DNA of 64,000 bases from Rhodanobacter sp. (GCA_004298045.1 SCRM01000007.1:1-64000), one strand, 5' to 3'. Shown: positions 33,972 to 43,633, numbered from the stretch's first letter. A program made the numbers and translations. Notes: generated by a model not told the origin, from the letters alone.

Positions 33972-35033
33972 ATGGACGTTTCCGTCAATGGGCCAATGCT
34001 GCTGGTCGCGGCGTATTGGGTCGCGGTACTGACCTTGGCGCTCGGGTTTGGCGTGCTGGCAATCATCGTGATCCTGCGGGTGCACGCGCAGGGTCGTGAC
34101 CGGCGCGACGAGCGTGCGCGGCAGCACTGGCTACAGGTGATGCGGGAGGTGTTGGCCGGCCACGAAGTGCAAACCCGACGACTGGACCGCGGCGAGGCAA
34201 GCGGCTTCATCGAGGCGTGGAACGCCACGCACGACACGCTGACCGAGGATGAGTCGAAGCGGCTGCAGCCGCTGGGCCGCAGCGTGGGGCTGGTGGATGC
34301 GGCGCGTGGCATGTTGCGCGGCAATTACCACGATTGCGCGATGGCCATCATCGCGATGGGGCATCAACGCGACCACGGCGTGTTCGACGACCTGGCCCCC
34401 TTCCTTAACGACCGCAGCCCGATCGTGTCGCTGTGCGCGGCGCAGGCGCTGGGCCAGGTCGATCCGCCGCGGGCCATGGCCATGTTCGTGCCGATGATCC
34501 TCGAGCGCGAGGACTGGATGCCGGGCAATGTGGCCGGCATCCTGGCCAGGAATACGGATGGCAGCGCAGCGCTGGAGCTCGATAATTCGCTGCTGCGCGC
34601 CAGCACCAGCTCGATGGTGAAGCTGGTGCGCTTCCTCGCCGACATCGATCCCGGACGGGCGGCAGCGGTGATACGGCAATTGCTCGTCAGCCCCATCGAC
34701 GACCATGCCGTCTCGGTCTGCCTGCAGCTGGTGAGCGACAAGCAAGATGCCCCGCTGGTGGCCGACTTCCTCGAATCTCCCCGCTGGCACGTGCGCATGC
34801 ATGCGGCGGCGGCGCTGGGCCGCATCGGCGATGCCGCGGACAGCCAGCGGCTGGAGCCGCTGCTGAAGGACAAGGTGTGGTGGGTGCGCTACCGCACGGC
34901 GCAGGCGCTGTTGGTCCTGCCGGGGATGGGTGAGGAGGCGATGCGCGGCTTGCAGTTGCGGCAAAGCGACGCCTTCGGTCGGGACATCATCGATCAGGTG
35001 CTCTCCGAGCATGCCATGGGAGTCGCGGCATGA
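33972..35033 (+). CDS. HEAT-repeat protein with N-terminal membrane anchor
   Basis: A 353-residue protein: one transmembrane helix at about residues 8-34 (LLVAAYWVAVLTLALGFGVL), a basic linker, then HEAT/PBS-lyase-type repeats (for example FLNDRSPIVSLCAAQALGQV and DKVWWVRYRTAQALLVL). It is probably a cytoplasmic scaffold tethered to the membrane, contacting the glycosyltransferase whose gene overlaps its stop by four bases. Start ATG is preceded by AAGGAGG. It has no catalytic signature. Similar HEAT proteins accompany glycosyltransferase operons; role unknown. Confidence 0.8.
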   Translation: MDVSVNGPMLLVAAYWVAVLTLALGFGVLAIIVILRVHAQGRDRRDERARQHWLQVMREVLAGHEVQTRRLDRGEASGFIEAWNATHDTLTEDESKRLQPLGRSVGLVDAARGMLRGNYHDCAMAIIAMGHQRDHGVFDDLAPFLNDRSPIVSLCAAQALGQVDPPRAMAMFVPMILEREDWMPGNVAGILARNTDGSAALELDNSLLRASTSSMVKLVRFLADIDPGRAAAVIRQLLVSPIDDHAVSVCLQLVSDKQDAPLVADFLESPRWHVRMHAAAALGRIGDAADSQRLEPLLKDKVWWVRYRTAQALLVLPGMGEEAMRGLQLRQSDAFGRDIIDQVLSEHAMGVAA

Positions 35034-36541
35034 ACGCTGCTGCACACGCGGTCGTGGCCGGCCTGTTGCCTGCCGCCTGGGTGCAGGTGCTGGCGTCGAT
35101 GCAATGGGTCTTCATGATCTATTTCGTCGCGATCAACCTGGGCTACCTGATCCTCAACTACATCTCCGCCATCCAGATCGTGCGGTACATGCGCGAGTAC
35201 CGCGCCAGCTATCTTCCACCTGGCCTGCGTGAGTACCAGCCGCCGGTAAGCATCGTGCTGCCGGCACACAACGAGGAAAAAACGGTGGTGGCCTCGGTGC
35301 GCTCCCTGCTCCGGACCAGGTACCCCGAGTTCGAGATCGTCGTGGTGAACGACGGCTCGACCGACGGTACGCGGGAGGCGCTGATCGAGGCCTTCGGTCT
35401 GGTGAAGGTGCCGGAGGCCTATCGCGCACGCTTGCAGACCAAATCGGTCGAGGCGGTCTACGCCTCGGCGCGCTGTCCGCGGGTGCGGATGGTGGACAAG
35501 GTTCAGGGCGGCAAGTCCGACGCGATCAACGCCGGCGTCAACTGCGTGCGCTATCCGCTGTTCTGCGTGGTGGATGCCGACTGCATACTGCAGCCGGACA
35601 GCATTTCGCGCGTGGTTCGGCCCTTTCTGGAGGATCGGCGCGTGGTGGCCAGCGGCGGTGTGCTGCGCGTGCTGAACGGCTGCAAGGTGGAAACCGGCAT
35701 GCTGACCAAGGTGGGGCTGCCGAACCGCTGGTTGCCGAGCTACCAGGTCGTCGAGTACCTGCGTGCCTTCCTGTTCGGGCGCATGGGCTGGTCGCCGATG
35801 AACGCGTTGCTCATCATTTCCGGCGCCTTTGGCGTGTTCTACAAGGAGCGCGTGATCGCCATTGGCGGCTACCGCGACGACACGGTGGGCGAGGACATGG
35901 ATCTGGTGATCCGGCTGCACCGCCAGATGCGCGAGGAGAAGCGCGACTCCCGCATCGTGTTCGTGCCCGATCCGGTGTGCTGGACCGAGGTGCCGACGGA
36001 CCTCCGATCGCTCCGCCACCAGCGCGTGCGCTGGCAGCGCGGGCTGGCCGAGAGCCTGTGGTCGAACCTCGGGTTGATGTTCAACCGGCGCGGCGGCGTG
36101 GCGGGGTGGGTGGCCTTCCCGTTCATGCTGGTCTTCGAGTTCTTCGGCCCGATCATCGAAGTAGTCGGCTACTTCGCGATGATCGTACTGGCACTCACCG
36201 GCCTGGTGCCGTTGTACAGCTTCCTGATCTTCCTCGCCGCGGCGATTGGCCTGGGCATCCTGCTCTCGGTCAACGCGATGGTGCTGGAGGAACTGTCCTT
36301 CGGCCTGTATGCCAGGCCGGTACAGCAATTGCGCATGTTCCTGGTGGCGGTGCTGGAGAACTTCGGCTATCGGCAGCTGAATTCCTGCTGGCGCTTCTAC
36401 GGCACGCTGCTGTGGCTGTTCGGGCTGCGCAAGCGCCCCCGCTGGGGTCGCATCAAGCGCGACGGTTCCTGGCACCAGGGCCGCGCGGCAGGTGGGGCCG
36501 TGCTCCCGGAAGAAGCGGCCGAGAGGAGCAGCCACGCATGA
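35030..36541 (+). CDS. processive family-2 glycosyltransferase (polysaccharide synthase)
   Basis: A 503-residue membrane glycosyltransferase of the cellulose/PNAG/hyaluronan synthase type. One helix near 25-45 precedes the catalytic domain: SIVLPAHNEEKTVVASV, VVVNDGSTDGT, VDADC (DxD), SGAFGVFYKE, GEDMDLV (acceptor-base region) and QRVRWQRG (Q/RxxRW). Several C-terminal helices (VAFPFMLVFEFFGPIIEV, MIVLALTGLVPLYSFLIFLAAAIGLGILL) form the channel. No PilZ domain is visible. It should polymerise an exopolysaccharide and export it across the inner membrane. It overlaps genes on both sides by four bases. Confidence 0.9.
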   Translation: MNAAAHAVVAGLLPAAWVQVLASMQWVFMIYFVAINLGYLILNYISAIQIVRYMREYRASYLPPGLREYQPPVSIVLPAHNEEKTVVASVRSLLRTRYPEFEIVVVNDGSTDGTREALIEAFGLVKVPEAYRARLQTKSVEAVYASARCPRVRMVDKVQGGKSDAINAGVNCVRYPLFCVVDADCILQPDSISRVVRPFLEDRRVVASGGVLRVLNGCKVETGMLTKVGLPNRWLPSYQVVEYLRAFLFGRMGWSPMNALLIISGAFGVFYKERVIAIGGYRDDTVGEDMDLVIRLHRQMREEKRDSRIVFVPDPVCWTEVPTDLRSLRHQRVRWQRGLAESLWSNLGLMFNRRGGVAGWVAFPFMLVFEFFGPIIEVVGYFAMIVLALTGLVPLYSFLIFLAAAIGLGILLSVNAMVLEELSFGLYARPVQQLRMFLVAVLENFGYRQLNSCWRFYGTLLWLFGLRKRPRWGRIKRDGSWHQGRAAGGAVLPEEAAERSSHA

Positions 36542-37830
36542 AACACGGAAATCCACAGATGGTCATGCATGGACGTCCATTCCGCCGGATCGGTGGCCGT
36601 TGGCCCTTGCTGCTGACGCTGGCGACGGCTGCGCCTGGTCTGCTGGCACAGACCGCGGTGTCCGCATCGCTGACGGAGCAGATGGCGCAGATCCGCCAGC
36701 TTGCGACCAGCGGACAGAAGGCCCTGGCCATCCAGCGCTATACGGCCTTGCTGGCCGCGCATCCGGGGAACGGGGATCTGCTGCTGGCGCGCGGCCGCAC
36801 CTATGCCTGGGACGGCCAATACACCAAGGCCGAAAGCGACCTGCGCACGGTGGTGCAACACAGCCCCGATTATGCTGACGCCTGGTCGGCGCTGGGCGAC
36901 ATGTACCGCTGGAGCGGCCGCCCGCAACAGGCGCTTGATGCGTATGCGCATTGGGTCGCGCTGGCGCCGCACGATCCGGCGGCGCTGATCGCGCGCGGGC
37001 GGGCCGAGCGCGACATGGGCCAGCCGGCCGCCGCCCGCGCCGATTTCGACGGCGCCGCCGCACAGGGGGCGAACGCCGCCGAAATTGCCGAGCTGCAGCA
37101 CAGCCTGTTGCCCAGCGGGGTCGACAACAGCGGCGGCTACCGCTGGAAGGCTTCGCTGGGCTGGGATCACACCGGGTTCACCGGGGGGCAGCAAGGTTGG
37201 AACGACCTCGACTTGTCGTTGCGGCGCTACTTCAGCCGGGGCTCGCTTGCCGTCGAGCTGCTGCGTTCCGATCACTTCGGCACCAACGACCATGCCGTGG
37301 CACTCGACGGCTACGTGGACTTGTGGCCACGCGCCTACGCCAACCTGCGCTACCAGCAAGGGCCGAGCTCCGGCGTCCTGCCGCAGCAGGAATGGCGCGC
37401 GGAGGTGTTCCAGGGCGCGGGCCGCGGCTGGGAGCTGTCGGCCAGCGTCGACCACCTGCGCTTCTCCGGCAACACGCAGTTCTATGGCATCGGCATTGGC
37501 CGTTACTGGGGCGACTGGTATGCACGCTACAAGCTGCAATACGTGCCGGGTGTCGGCTCCGGGAGCTGGAGCAACCGTTTCCTGTTGCGCAACTACTACC
37601 GCGGCGATGCCTTCGACTATCTGGAACTCAGCCTCAGCAGCGGGCGCAGCACCGACCAGAACCGCTTTGGCACGCGGGTGATGAACAACAGCGCTGCGAT
37701 TGGCGTGGCCTGGAGCCACTATCTGTCGCCGCGATGGGGTTTCAAGCTCGGTGCCGGCTATGGCAAGGGCGGCGACAGGAACGGAGTCAATGAGCAAATC
37801 GTCTCGCTGACGCTGTATTCGTTGTGGTGA
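36538..37830 (+). CDS. TPR / YaiO-type outer-membrane beta-barrel protein
   Basis: A 430-residue exported protein. Signal peptide ends near LLAQT (about residue 37), then tetratricopeptide repeats (SGQKALAIQRYTALLAAHPGN, GQYTKAESDLRTVVQHSPDYADAWSALGDMY, GRPQQALDAYAHWVALAPHD) up to about 170, then an aromatic-rich beta-barrel (about 190-430) of the YaiO type ending in LTLYSLW. The layout TPR plus barrel is analogous to PgaA/BcsC/AlgK-AlgE polysaccharide export ports, though the barrel family differs. It overlaps the glycosyltransferase stop by four bases. Confidence 0.85.
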   Translation: MKHGNPQMVMHGRPFRRIGGRWPLLLTLATAAPGLLAQTAVSASLTEQMAQIRQLATSGQKALAIQRYTALLAAHPGNGDLLLARGRTYAWDGQYTKAESDLRTVVQHSPDYADAWSALGDMYRWSGRPQQALDAYAHWVALAPHDPAALIARGRAERDMGQPAAARADFDGAAAQGANAAEIAELQHSLLPSGVDNSGGYRWKASLGWDHTGFTGGQQGWNDLDLSLRRYFSRGSLAVELLRSDHFGTNDHAVALDGYVDLWPRAYANLRYQQGPSSGVLPQQEWRAEVFQGAGRGWELSASVDHLRFSGNTQFYGIGIGRYWGDWYARYKLQYVPGVGSGSWSNRFLLRNYYRGDAFDYLELSLSSGRSTDQNRFGTRVMNNSAAIGVAWSHYLSPRWGFKLGAGYGKGGDRNGVNEQIVSLTLYSLW

Positions 37831-40208
37831 GGGCCTCGTCGAGGGCCGCTGCGCACGGCGGCAATGCGTGGTCGCGCTTCTGCGCAGCATTTCCGGCACT
37901 GCTGGCTGCGCAGCTCGTGCTGGCGGCGGGTGCGGTGGCCAACGGCGTCGCCGACACGGCGCTCATCGGCGGGCAGGAATGGGCCGTCGCCGGTTTCGCG
38001 CTCGCCCAGGCGCTGCTGGTGCTGCTGCGTGCGACGCCCATCCTGCTGCTGTTCTCGCTGCCTGTGCTGGCCATCGGCAGGGCGCGATCACGCATGATCG
38101 CCCTGATGGTGCCATGGTCGCTGTTCATCGTCACGCAGGCTCTGCTCGACCAGTATTTTCAGGTGGCGCATGTGCCGCTGGGGGCGGATCTGTTTGGCTA
38201 CAGCCTCGCGGAAATCCGCACCACGCTGTCCGGTGCGACGCCGTTCGACCCGCGCGGCCTGGTCGCCTTTGCCTTGCCGCTGCTGCTGCTTTGGGGCGGC
38301 CTGCATGTTTGCGCGCGGCGCTGGCCCGGCGGTTCGATGCGCTGGACCAGCCTGCTGCTGATCGCCGGCCTGCTGGCATGGTTGCCCGCGCTGCCGACGG
38401 GTGCGCAGGCGCTGAAGAACGACGCGGCGCGCGATCTGGCCAGCAACAAGCTCGCCTGGTTCTGCGGCGACGTCTGGCGCTGGTCGAGAAGCCACGCGGC
38501 GACGGCTCGCTCGGCGGGCAAGGCAACGGGCGCCGCCGCTGGCGAAGCGCCACTCGATCCGCAGTTTCCGTTCCTGCACCCGGAGCAGACGCCGGACACG
38601 CTGGGGCCGTACTTCTCCCACACCTCCGATGGCCGCCCGCCGAATCTGGTGATGATCGTGGTCGAGGGGCTGGGTCGCTCGTTCTCCGGCCCGCACGCCT
38701 CGCTGGGAAGCTTCACGCCCTTCCTCGACGAGTTGTCGGCGCGCAGCCTGTACTTCGACAATTTCCTCGCCAATCAGGGGCGCACCTTCGGCGTGTTGCC
38801 CAGCCTGTTCAACTCGGCGCCGTTCGCCGGGGAGGGCTTCACCTCGCTGGGCGTCCGCATGCCGCCGGGGCCGGGCCTGTTCAATGTGCTGGAACGGCAG
38901 GGTTACCACAGCGCCTTCTACAACGGTACCGACACCCGCTTCGACGACGAACGCGCCTTCATGCAGTTGCAGGGTGTGCGGCATCTGGTGGACAAGCAGA
39001 GCTTCGGCCCCGGCTATCAGCTCGATCCCTACAGCGCCTGGGGCTACCCGGACAAGGAGCTGGTGTCGCGCGTGCTGGCCGACAGCGGGCAGCTGCGGCC
39101 GCCCTTCGTGCTGGCGATGCAGACCATCTCCATGCACACGGACTACCGTTTCCCGGGCCAGGACGCCTACCGTGCGCGCTTCGAGCAGCGCCTGCGCGCG
39201 CTGCACGTTCCCGCCGACCAGCTCGCTGCCTACCGCGCCAACGCCGACATCTACAGCGCCATCCTCTACACCGACGACCAGTTGCGCCGGTATTTCGAGA
39301 CGGTGGCGAAGGAGCCGTGGTACGCCGACACCATCTTCGTCATCACGGGCGATCATCGCTTGCCGGAAATCCCGATGGGCGAGCACATCGACCGCTACCA
39401 CGTGCCGCTCATCATCTATTCGCCGCTGCTCAAGCGGGCCAGTCGCATCCGCGCGGTGTCTTCGCAGCTCGACGTCACGCCCTCGCTGATCGCCCTGCTC
39501 GCCCACACCTACGGCCTGGAACGGCCGGCGCAAACGCCGTGGCTGGGCACCGGGCTGGACATGAACACGAACTTCCGCAACATCCACCAGTTGCCGCTCA
39601 AGCAGACCAAGACCAGCGCGCCGGATTACCTCGCAGGCCGCTGGTGGCTGCACAACGGACAATTGTTCGAATTGCAGGACGGCATGCATCTCACGCCTGC
39701 CGACGATGCCACGGCGCTGGCCTGGGTAACACATCGCCTGCAACGCTACGAACAGGCCAATGCGATCTTCATGCAAAGCCTCGCGCTGGCGCCCGACGGC
39801 GGCGTATCCAGGCCGGTGCCTTATCGCGAGTCCACCCAGGCAGTGGTCGAGGCACCGGCAATGCGTGGTCTGTCGACGGACATGGCCGAGGCGACCGTAT
39901 CCGCCGCCGGCGTGCAGTTGACGGCGACCTTCGCCAACGGCGATGCGCAGACCAGTCGCACCTTCGTGCCGCTGGCCGTGCTGACCGCCGAGGATGGCCG
40001 CGAGTTGCGGGAAGTCTCCGGCAGCGCCTTGCAGTTGGTTGCCAACGGGCTCCAGCAGGTGCACTTGAGCATGCCGCTGCCGGACGCCTGCAGCAGCCGC
40101 TGCTACGCCTCGGTGGTTCCGTCCGATCCGCGTACCGGGAAGGCCGTCGGCGTGGGCCGCTATCACCTGCCGGTGGATGTCGGCGCCGGCGCCAGGAGCG
40201 CGCGATGA
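37824..40208 (+). CDS. LTA-synthase-like phosphoglycerol/phosphoethanolamine transferase
   Basis: A 794-residue membrane enzyme of the alkaline phosphatase superfamily (sulfatase/LTA synthase branch). About five N-terminal helices precede a large periplasmic domain with NLVMIVVEGLGRSFSGPH (metal-binding Glu), a Thr/Ser region FLANQGRTFGVLPSLFN, and FVITGDHRLPEIP (metal ligands Asp and His). Family members transfer phosphoglycerol or phosphoethanolamine to glycans, so decoration of the polymer made by the upstream glycosyltransferase is inferred. Its start is GTG at 37824 or 37827 (GTGA overlapping the barrel stop). Confidence 0.8.
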   Translation: MVRASSRAAAHGGNAWSRFCAAFPALLAAQLVLAAGAVANGVADTALIGGQEWAVAGFALAQALLVLLRATPILLLFSLPVLAIGRARSRMIALMVPWSLFIVTQALLDQYFQVAHVPLGADLFGYSLAEIRTTLSGATPFDPRGLVAFALPLLLLWGGLHVCARRWPGGSMRWTSLLLIAGLLAWLPALPTGAQALKNDAARDLASNKLAWFCGDVWRWSRSHAATARSAGKATGAAAGEAPLDPQFPFLHPEQTPDTLGPYFSHTSDGRPPNLVMIVVEGLGRSFSGPHASLGSFTPFLDELSARSLYFDNFLANQGRTFGVLPSLFNSAPFAGEGFTSLGVRMPPGPGLFNVLERQGYHSAFYNGTDTRFDDERAFMQLQGVRHLVDKQSFGPGYQLDPYSAWGYPDKELVSRVLADSGQLRPPFVLAMQTISMHTDYRFPGQDAYRARFEQRLRALHVPADQLAAYRANADIYSAILYTDDQLRRYFETVAKEPWYADTIFVITGDHRLPEIPMGEHIDRYHVPLIIYSPLLKRASRIRAVSSQLDVTPSLIALLAHTYGLERPAQTPWLGTGLDMNTNFRNIHQLPLKQTKTSAPDYLAGRWWLHNGQLFELQDGMHLTPADDATALAWVTHRLQRYEQANAIFMQSLALAPDGGVSRPVPYRESTQAVVEAPAMRGLSTDMAEATVSAAGVQLTATFANGDAQTSRTFVPLAVLTAEDGRELREVSGSALQLVANGLQQVHLSMPLPDACSSRCYASVVPSDPRTGKAVGVGRYHLPVDVGAGARSAR

Positions 40209-41143
40209 ACCGCTGCGTCCGTTGGTGCGTGTTGCTCCTGCTGGGTGCGCTGCCGATGGCGGCGATGGCACGGGCCAGCCGTGCCGTCTGGATCTGGGAG
40301 GCCGACTCCTACGCCATGGTCGGTAGCCCGGCGGTGGCGCGCGAGGCGGCGATCTACCTGCAATCGCAGCACATCGACACCGTATACCTGTATGCCGATG
40401 CCTATCGGGGCCACGACCTGCTCATCGAACATCCAGAGCGGTATCGCGCCTTCATCGGGCATCTGCACCGGCAGCACATGAAGGTGTATGCGCTGCTGGG
40501 CTCGGCCTACCTGCATACCGAGAACTACGTGCTGCCGGCCTACCGCGCGCAGGCCGAGGCCATGTTCCGTCGCGTGGTGCAGTACAACGGTGCCGCGCCG
40601 GCATCGGCGCGCTTCGACGGCGTCAACCTGGACATCGAGCCGCACATCCTCGACGAATGGAACGACAACACCCGCGTGCGACTGCTCACCGACTTCCTCG
40701 ACATGGGCGAAGCGCTGATGAAGATCAAGCGCGCATGCCACGCCACCCTGGCGGTGGGCCCCGCCATCCCGTTCTGGCTGGACGGTATCGAGCTGGACTG
40801 GAACGGCACGAGGCGCCCGGCGAGCGAACACGTCATCGGCCTGTTCGACTACGTCGCCCTGATGGATTACCGGCACAAGGCCGAAGGCAGTGACAGCATC
40901 CTCTCGCATGCCGCCAGCGAGATCGCCTACGCCGATCGCGTCGGCAAGAAGGTGGTGATCGGCCTGCAGGTATCGCCGGACGACCCGGAGAAGGTCACCT
41001 TCGACCAGGTCGGGCCCAAGGTGTTCGAGCAGGCGCTGGATACCGTGGAGCGGGCCTTGCGCAACGATCCATCCTTCGCCGGTTTCGTCATCCACCACTA
41101 CCGGACGTACCGGAACTGGATCGCACGCAATCAGGCGCGGTGA
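40205..41143 (+). CDS. exported TIM-barrel protein, glycosidase-like
   Basis: A 312-residue protein with a signal peptide (RCVRWCVLLLLGALPMAAMA) and a barrel fold: strand ends with the acidic motif FDGVNLDIEPHILDEWND near residue 140 (compare the DGxDxDxE motif of GH18-type barrels) and DYVALMDYRHKAEG near 220, similar to the MxYD position. It may hydrolyse or edit the polysaccharide in the periplasm, as PgaB/PslG-type enzymes do in other synthase-dependent systems. It overlaps the upstream gene by four bases and ends the operon. Glycosidase activity is an inference. Confidence 0.65.
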   Translation: MNRCVRWCVLLLLGALPMAAMARASRAVWIWEADSYAMVGSPAVAREAAIYLQSQHIDTVYLYADAYRGHDLLIEHPERYRAFIGHLHRQHMKVYALLGSAYLHTENYVLPAYRAQAEAMFRRVVQYNGAAPASARFDGVNLDIEPHILDEWNDNTRVRLLTDFLDMGEALMKIKRACHATLAVGPAIPFWLDGIELDWNGTRRPASEHVIGLFDYVALMDYRHKAEGSDSILSHAASEIAYADRVGKKVVIGLQVSPDDPEKVTFDQVGPKVFEQALDTVERALRNDPSFAGFVIHHYRTYRNWIARNQAR

Positions 41144-41526
41144 TGCGCACGCCGCGGCTTGCCCATGAGGCGGAAATGCAGGCAACACCTGGATGCCTGG
41201 GGAAGGACCGCACGCGTGCCGGACGTTGGCGCTGTCCTGCCATGGCGCGTGGACGCGGTCGGCCGGTTGTTCGCATCGAGTCGTGACGTTTCGGGTCGTG
41301 CGCAGGCCCGAGGGCATGGTGGCGGCCAGTCCGAAGGGTTCGGGCGCAGGAGCCATCGATGCGTAGCCGAGGACTGAACTGCTGGCTGGAGCGACTGGCC
41401 ATGCTTGTGGATCGACGCCACCCGAATCCGCCCGAGGGCCGTCGCGCCGCAAGCTGTACCACGGGGCGGGACACACTCCTCTGCTGGCGTCCTCCGGGCG
41501 TGCCAAACGGCAGCCCCGCCATTTTG
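41144..41526. other. non-coding gap after the polysaccharide operon
   Basis: About 380 bases between convergent genes. No supported frame and no clear T-run terminator was seen on either strand. Confidence 0.5.
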
Positions 41527-42963
41527 TCATCCGCCGCTGCGAGGTATCTGCGGCGACGAAGGAAACCGGAGCGCAACCGTGGTGCCGATACCCGGCCGGC
41601 TTTCCAGGATGACGGTGCCGCCGTGCGCTTCGACGATGGTCTTGACGATGGCCAGCCCGAGGCCCGAGCCCTCGCCGTCGGCGTGCCCGCGCGACCGGTT
41701 GGCCTGGTAGAAGCGGTCGAACAGGTGCGGCTGGTCGGCGGGGTCGATGCCGATGCCGTGATCCACCACCTGCACTTCCGCGCCACCGCCTGCCGCCGTG
41801 CGCAATTCGATGCGGATGTCGCCGCTCGCCTTCGAATGCTGCACGGCATTGGCCAGCACGTTCGCCAGCGCCTGCCGGAACAGCACCGGGTCGGCGTGCA
41901 CCCGGGCGGTTCCTTCCAGTTGGATGCTCAGCCCGCGCGACCGGGCGCCGGGGAGCTGCTGCGCGATGACCCAGCGGCAGACCTCTTCGCCGGCGAACCA
42001 TTCCAGATGCAGGGCGGCCTCGGCGCGTTCGGCACGCGCCAGGAACAGCAGGTTGTCGATCAGGGCACCCAGGCGTCCGCATTCCTCCAGGTTCGATTCC
42101 AGCGCCTCGCGGTATTCGCCGCCGCTGCGCTCGCGCAGCAGGCAGACATCCAGCGAGCTGCGCATGTTGCTGAGCGGCGTGCGCAGCTCGTGCGCGAGGT
42201 CGGAGGAGAACCGCGACAGACGTCCAAACGCTTCCTCCAGGCGCGCCAGCATCGCGTTGAACACGCTGACCAGTTCCTCCAGTTCGCGCGGCCACGGCGG
42301 ATCGGTCGGCATGCGCGCCGACAGGTGCTTCGGGGTCACTTCGCGCGCGGCGTTGGTGATGCGCTTGAGCGGCGCCAGCCCGTGCTCGGCCACGAAATAC
42401 CCGGCCGCCACCAGCAGTGGCGTCAGCAGCGCAAACGCCATCCAGATGGCATGCCGCAGTTCGGCGAGCAGGCTGGCGTCGCGTGTCACGTCCAGGGCGA
42501 TCTGCACGTGCAGCGGCGCTGACGTATCCGACGAGCGCAACTCCGTCGTCGCCAGCGCATACACATGCCGACCGGATTTCAGCATGCGCACGACCGCGGG
42601 CGCGGAGGACGACGAGGGAAAAGCATCCGGTGGCAGCACGGCGTGCATGCCCTGCGTTTCACCCAGAACCCGGCCGGCGCCGGACAGCACCCTGGCCTGG
42701 TACTGACGCACGTCACTGGCGTCGGTTTCCTTCGCGATCTCGCGCAGCAAGCTACCCGGCAGGCCGTGACCATCGTCAAGATCGGTCTGCATTTCCGCCG
42801 TCTTCGTCTGCAGGAAACGTTGGTGCTCGGTAGCGAACGTGGCCGCCAACTGCCACATGACCATGCCGGCAAGCAGCGCCATCGCGACCAGTACCACCAG
42901 GGTGTAGAGCAGCGTGAGGCGCCCGCCGATCGAGGACCGGCGACGGGGGTGCTTACTCGTCAT
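41527..42963 (-). CDS. heavy-metal-type sensor histidine kinase (CusS-like)
   Basis: A 478-residue membrane histidine kinase. Two helices (about 15-38 and 165-190) flank a periplasmic sensor region, followed by HAMP (LKRITNAAREVTPKHLSAR), H box FSSDLAHELRTPLSN, N box LANVLANAVQHSK, G boxes VDHGIGI and GEGSGLGLAIV. The layout and the regulator partner match CusS/CopS metal sensors. Start ATG at 42963 overlaps the response-regulator stop by 11 bases. The periplasmic region has few His and Met residues, so the metal sensed is uncertain. Confidence 0.88.
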   Translation of the reverse strand: MTSKHPRRRSSIGGRLTLLYTLVVLVAMALLAGMVMWQLAATFATEHQRFLQTKTAEMQTDLDDGHGLPGSLLREIAKETDASDVRQYQARVLSGAGRVLGETQGMHAVLPPDAFPSSSSAPAVVRMLKSGRHVYALATTELRSSDTSAPLHVQIALDVTRDASLLAELRHAIWMAFALLTPLLVAAGYFVAEHGLAPLKRITNAAREVTPKHLSARMPTDPPWPRELEELVSVFNAMLARLEEAFGRLSRFSSDLAHELRTPLSNMRSSLDVCLLRERSGGEYREALESNLEECGRLGALIDNLLFLARAERAEAALHLEWFAGEEVCRWVIAQQLPGARSRGLSIQLEGTARVHADPVLFRQALANVLANAVQHSKASGDIRIELRTAAGGGAEVQVVDHGIGIDPADQPHLFDRFYQANRSRGHADGEGSGLGLAIVKTIVEAHGGTVILESRPGIGTTVALRFPSSPQIPRSGG

Positions 42964-43633
42964 CGGCATCGAGCAGGTAACCCACGCCGCGCACGGTCTG
43001 CAGCATGGGCGAGGCATACGGCGCATCGACCTTGGCGCGCAAGCGGCGGATCACGACATCCACGACATTGGTCTGCGTCTCGAAGCACACGCCCCACACA
43101 CCCTCGGCAATCAGGGTGCGCGACAAGACCCGCCCCCGGTGGCGCGCCAGCAGGAGCAGCAATGCATACTCCTTGGGCGTCAACTGCAACACCTGGCCGG
43201 CGCGCTCGACGCGATGCCGGAGCAGATCGAACACGAGATCCCCGACACACAGGGTGCTGTCGCCGGCCACGGCCTCCGCCGGCCGCGCGATGTTGCGCAC
43301 CCGCGCCACCAGTTCGGCAAAGGCAAACGGTTTCACCAGGTAGTCATTCGCGCCGAGCTCGAAGCCACGCACGCGGTCTTCCACCTGATCGCGCGCCGTG
43401 AGGAACAGGATGGGGGTGCGGTTCTTCTCGCCGCGCAAGGTCTTGACCAGGGTCCAGCCGTCGAGGCCCGGCAGCATGATGTCGAGCACGGCCGCATCGA
43501 ACGCATGGTCGCGCAACAAGCCCAAGGCGACCTGCCCATCTTCCACCGCGTCGACGGTGAAGCCGAGCTCACGCAACCCCTGTGCGACGTAGCGCCGTGT
43601 CTTGGCTTCATCCTCGGCAAGCAGAATCCGCAT
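42953..43633 (-). CDS. OmpR/CusR-type response regulator
   Basis: A 226-residue regulator: receiver domain with phosphorylated Asp51 in LDIMLPGLDGW and Lys in LVKPFAFAELVARV, then a winged-helix domain (LTPKEYALLLLLARHRGRVLSR, VVIRRLRAKVD, LQTVRGVGYLL). The sequence is CusR/CopR-like throughout. It would bind ATGACAA-N2-TTGTCAT sites; a perfect one lies upstream of the RND efflux operon at 33004. First gene of a two-gene leftward operon. Confidence 0.92.
   Translation of the reverse strand: MRILLAEDEAKTRRYVAQGLRELGFTVDAVEDGQVALGLLRDHAFDAAVLDIMLPGLDGWTLVKTLRGEKNRTPILFLTARDQVEDRVRGFELGANDYLVKPFAFAELVARVRNIARPAEAVAGDSTLCVGDLVFDLLRHRVERAGQVLQLTPKEYALLLLLARHRGRVLSRTLIAEGVWGVCFETQTNVVDVVIRRLRAKVDAPYASPMLQTVRGVGYLLDADDE

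Noticed and set aside
37868-40204. In-frame extension upstream of the exported TIM-barrel gene
   Set aside because: The extension lies inside the LTA-synthase-like gene in another frame; the true start at 40205 has a signal peptide and overlaps the previous stop.
41521-41530. TTTTGTCAT, a half CusR box at the kinase stop
   Set aside because: Only one arm is present and it lies at the 3' end of the gene, so it is likely chance.
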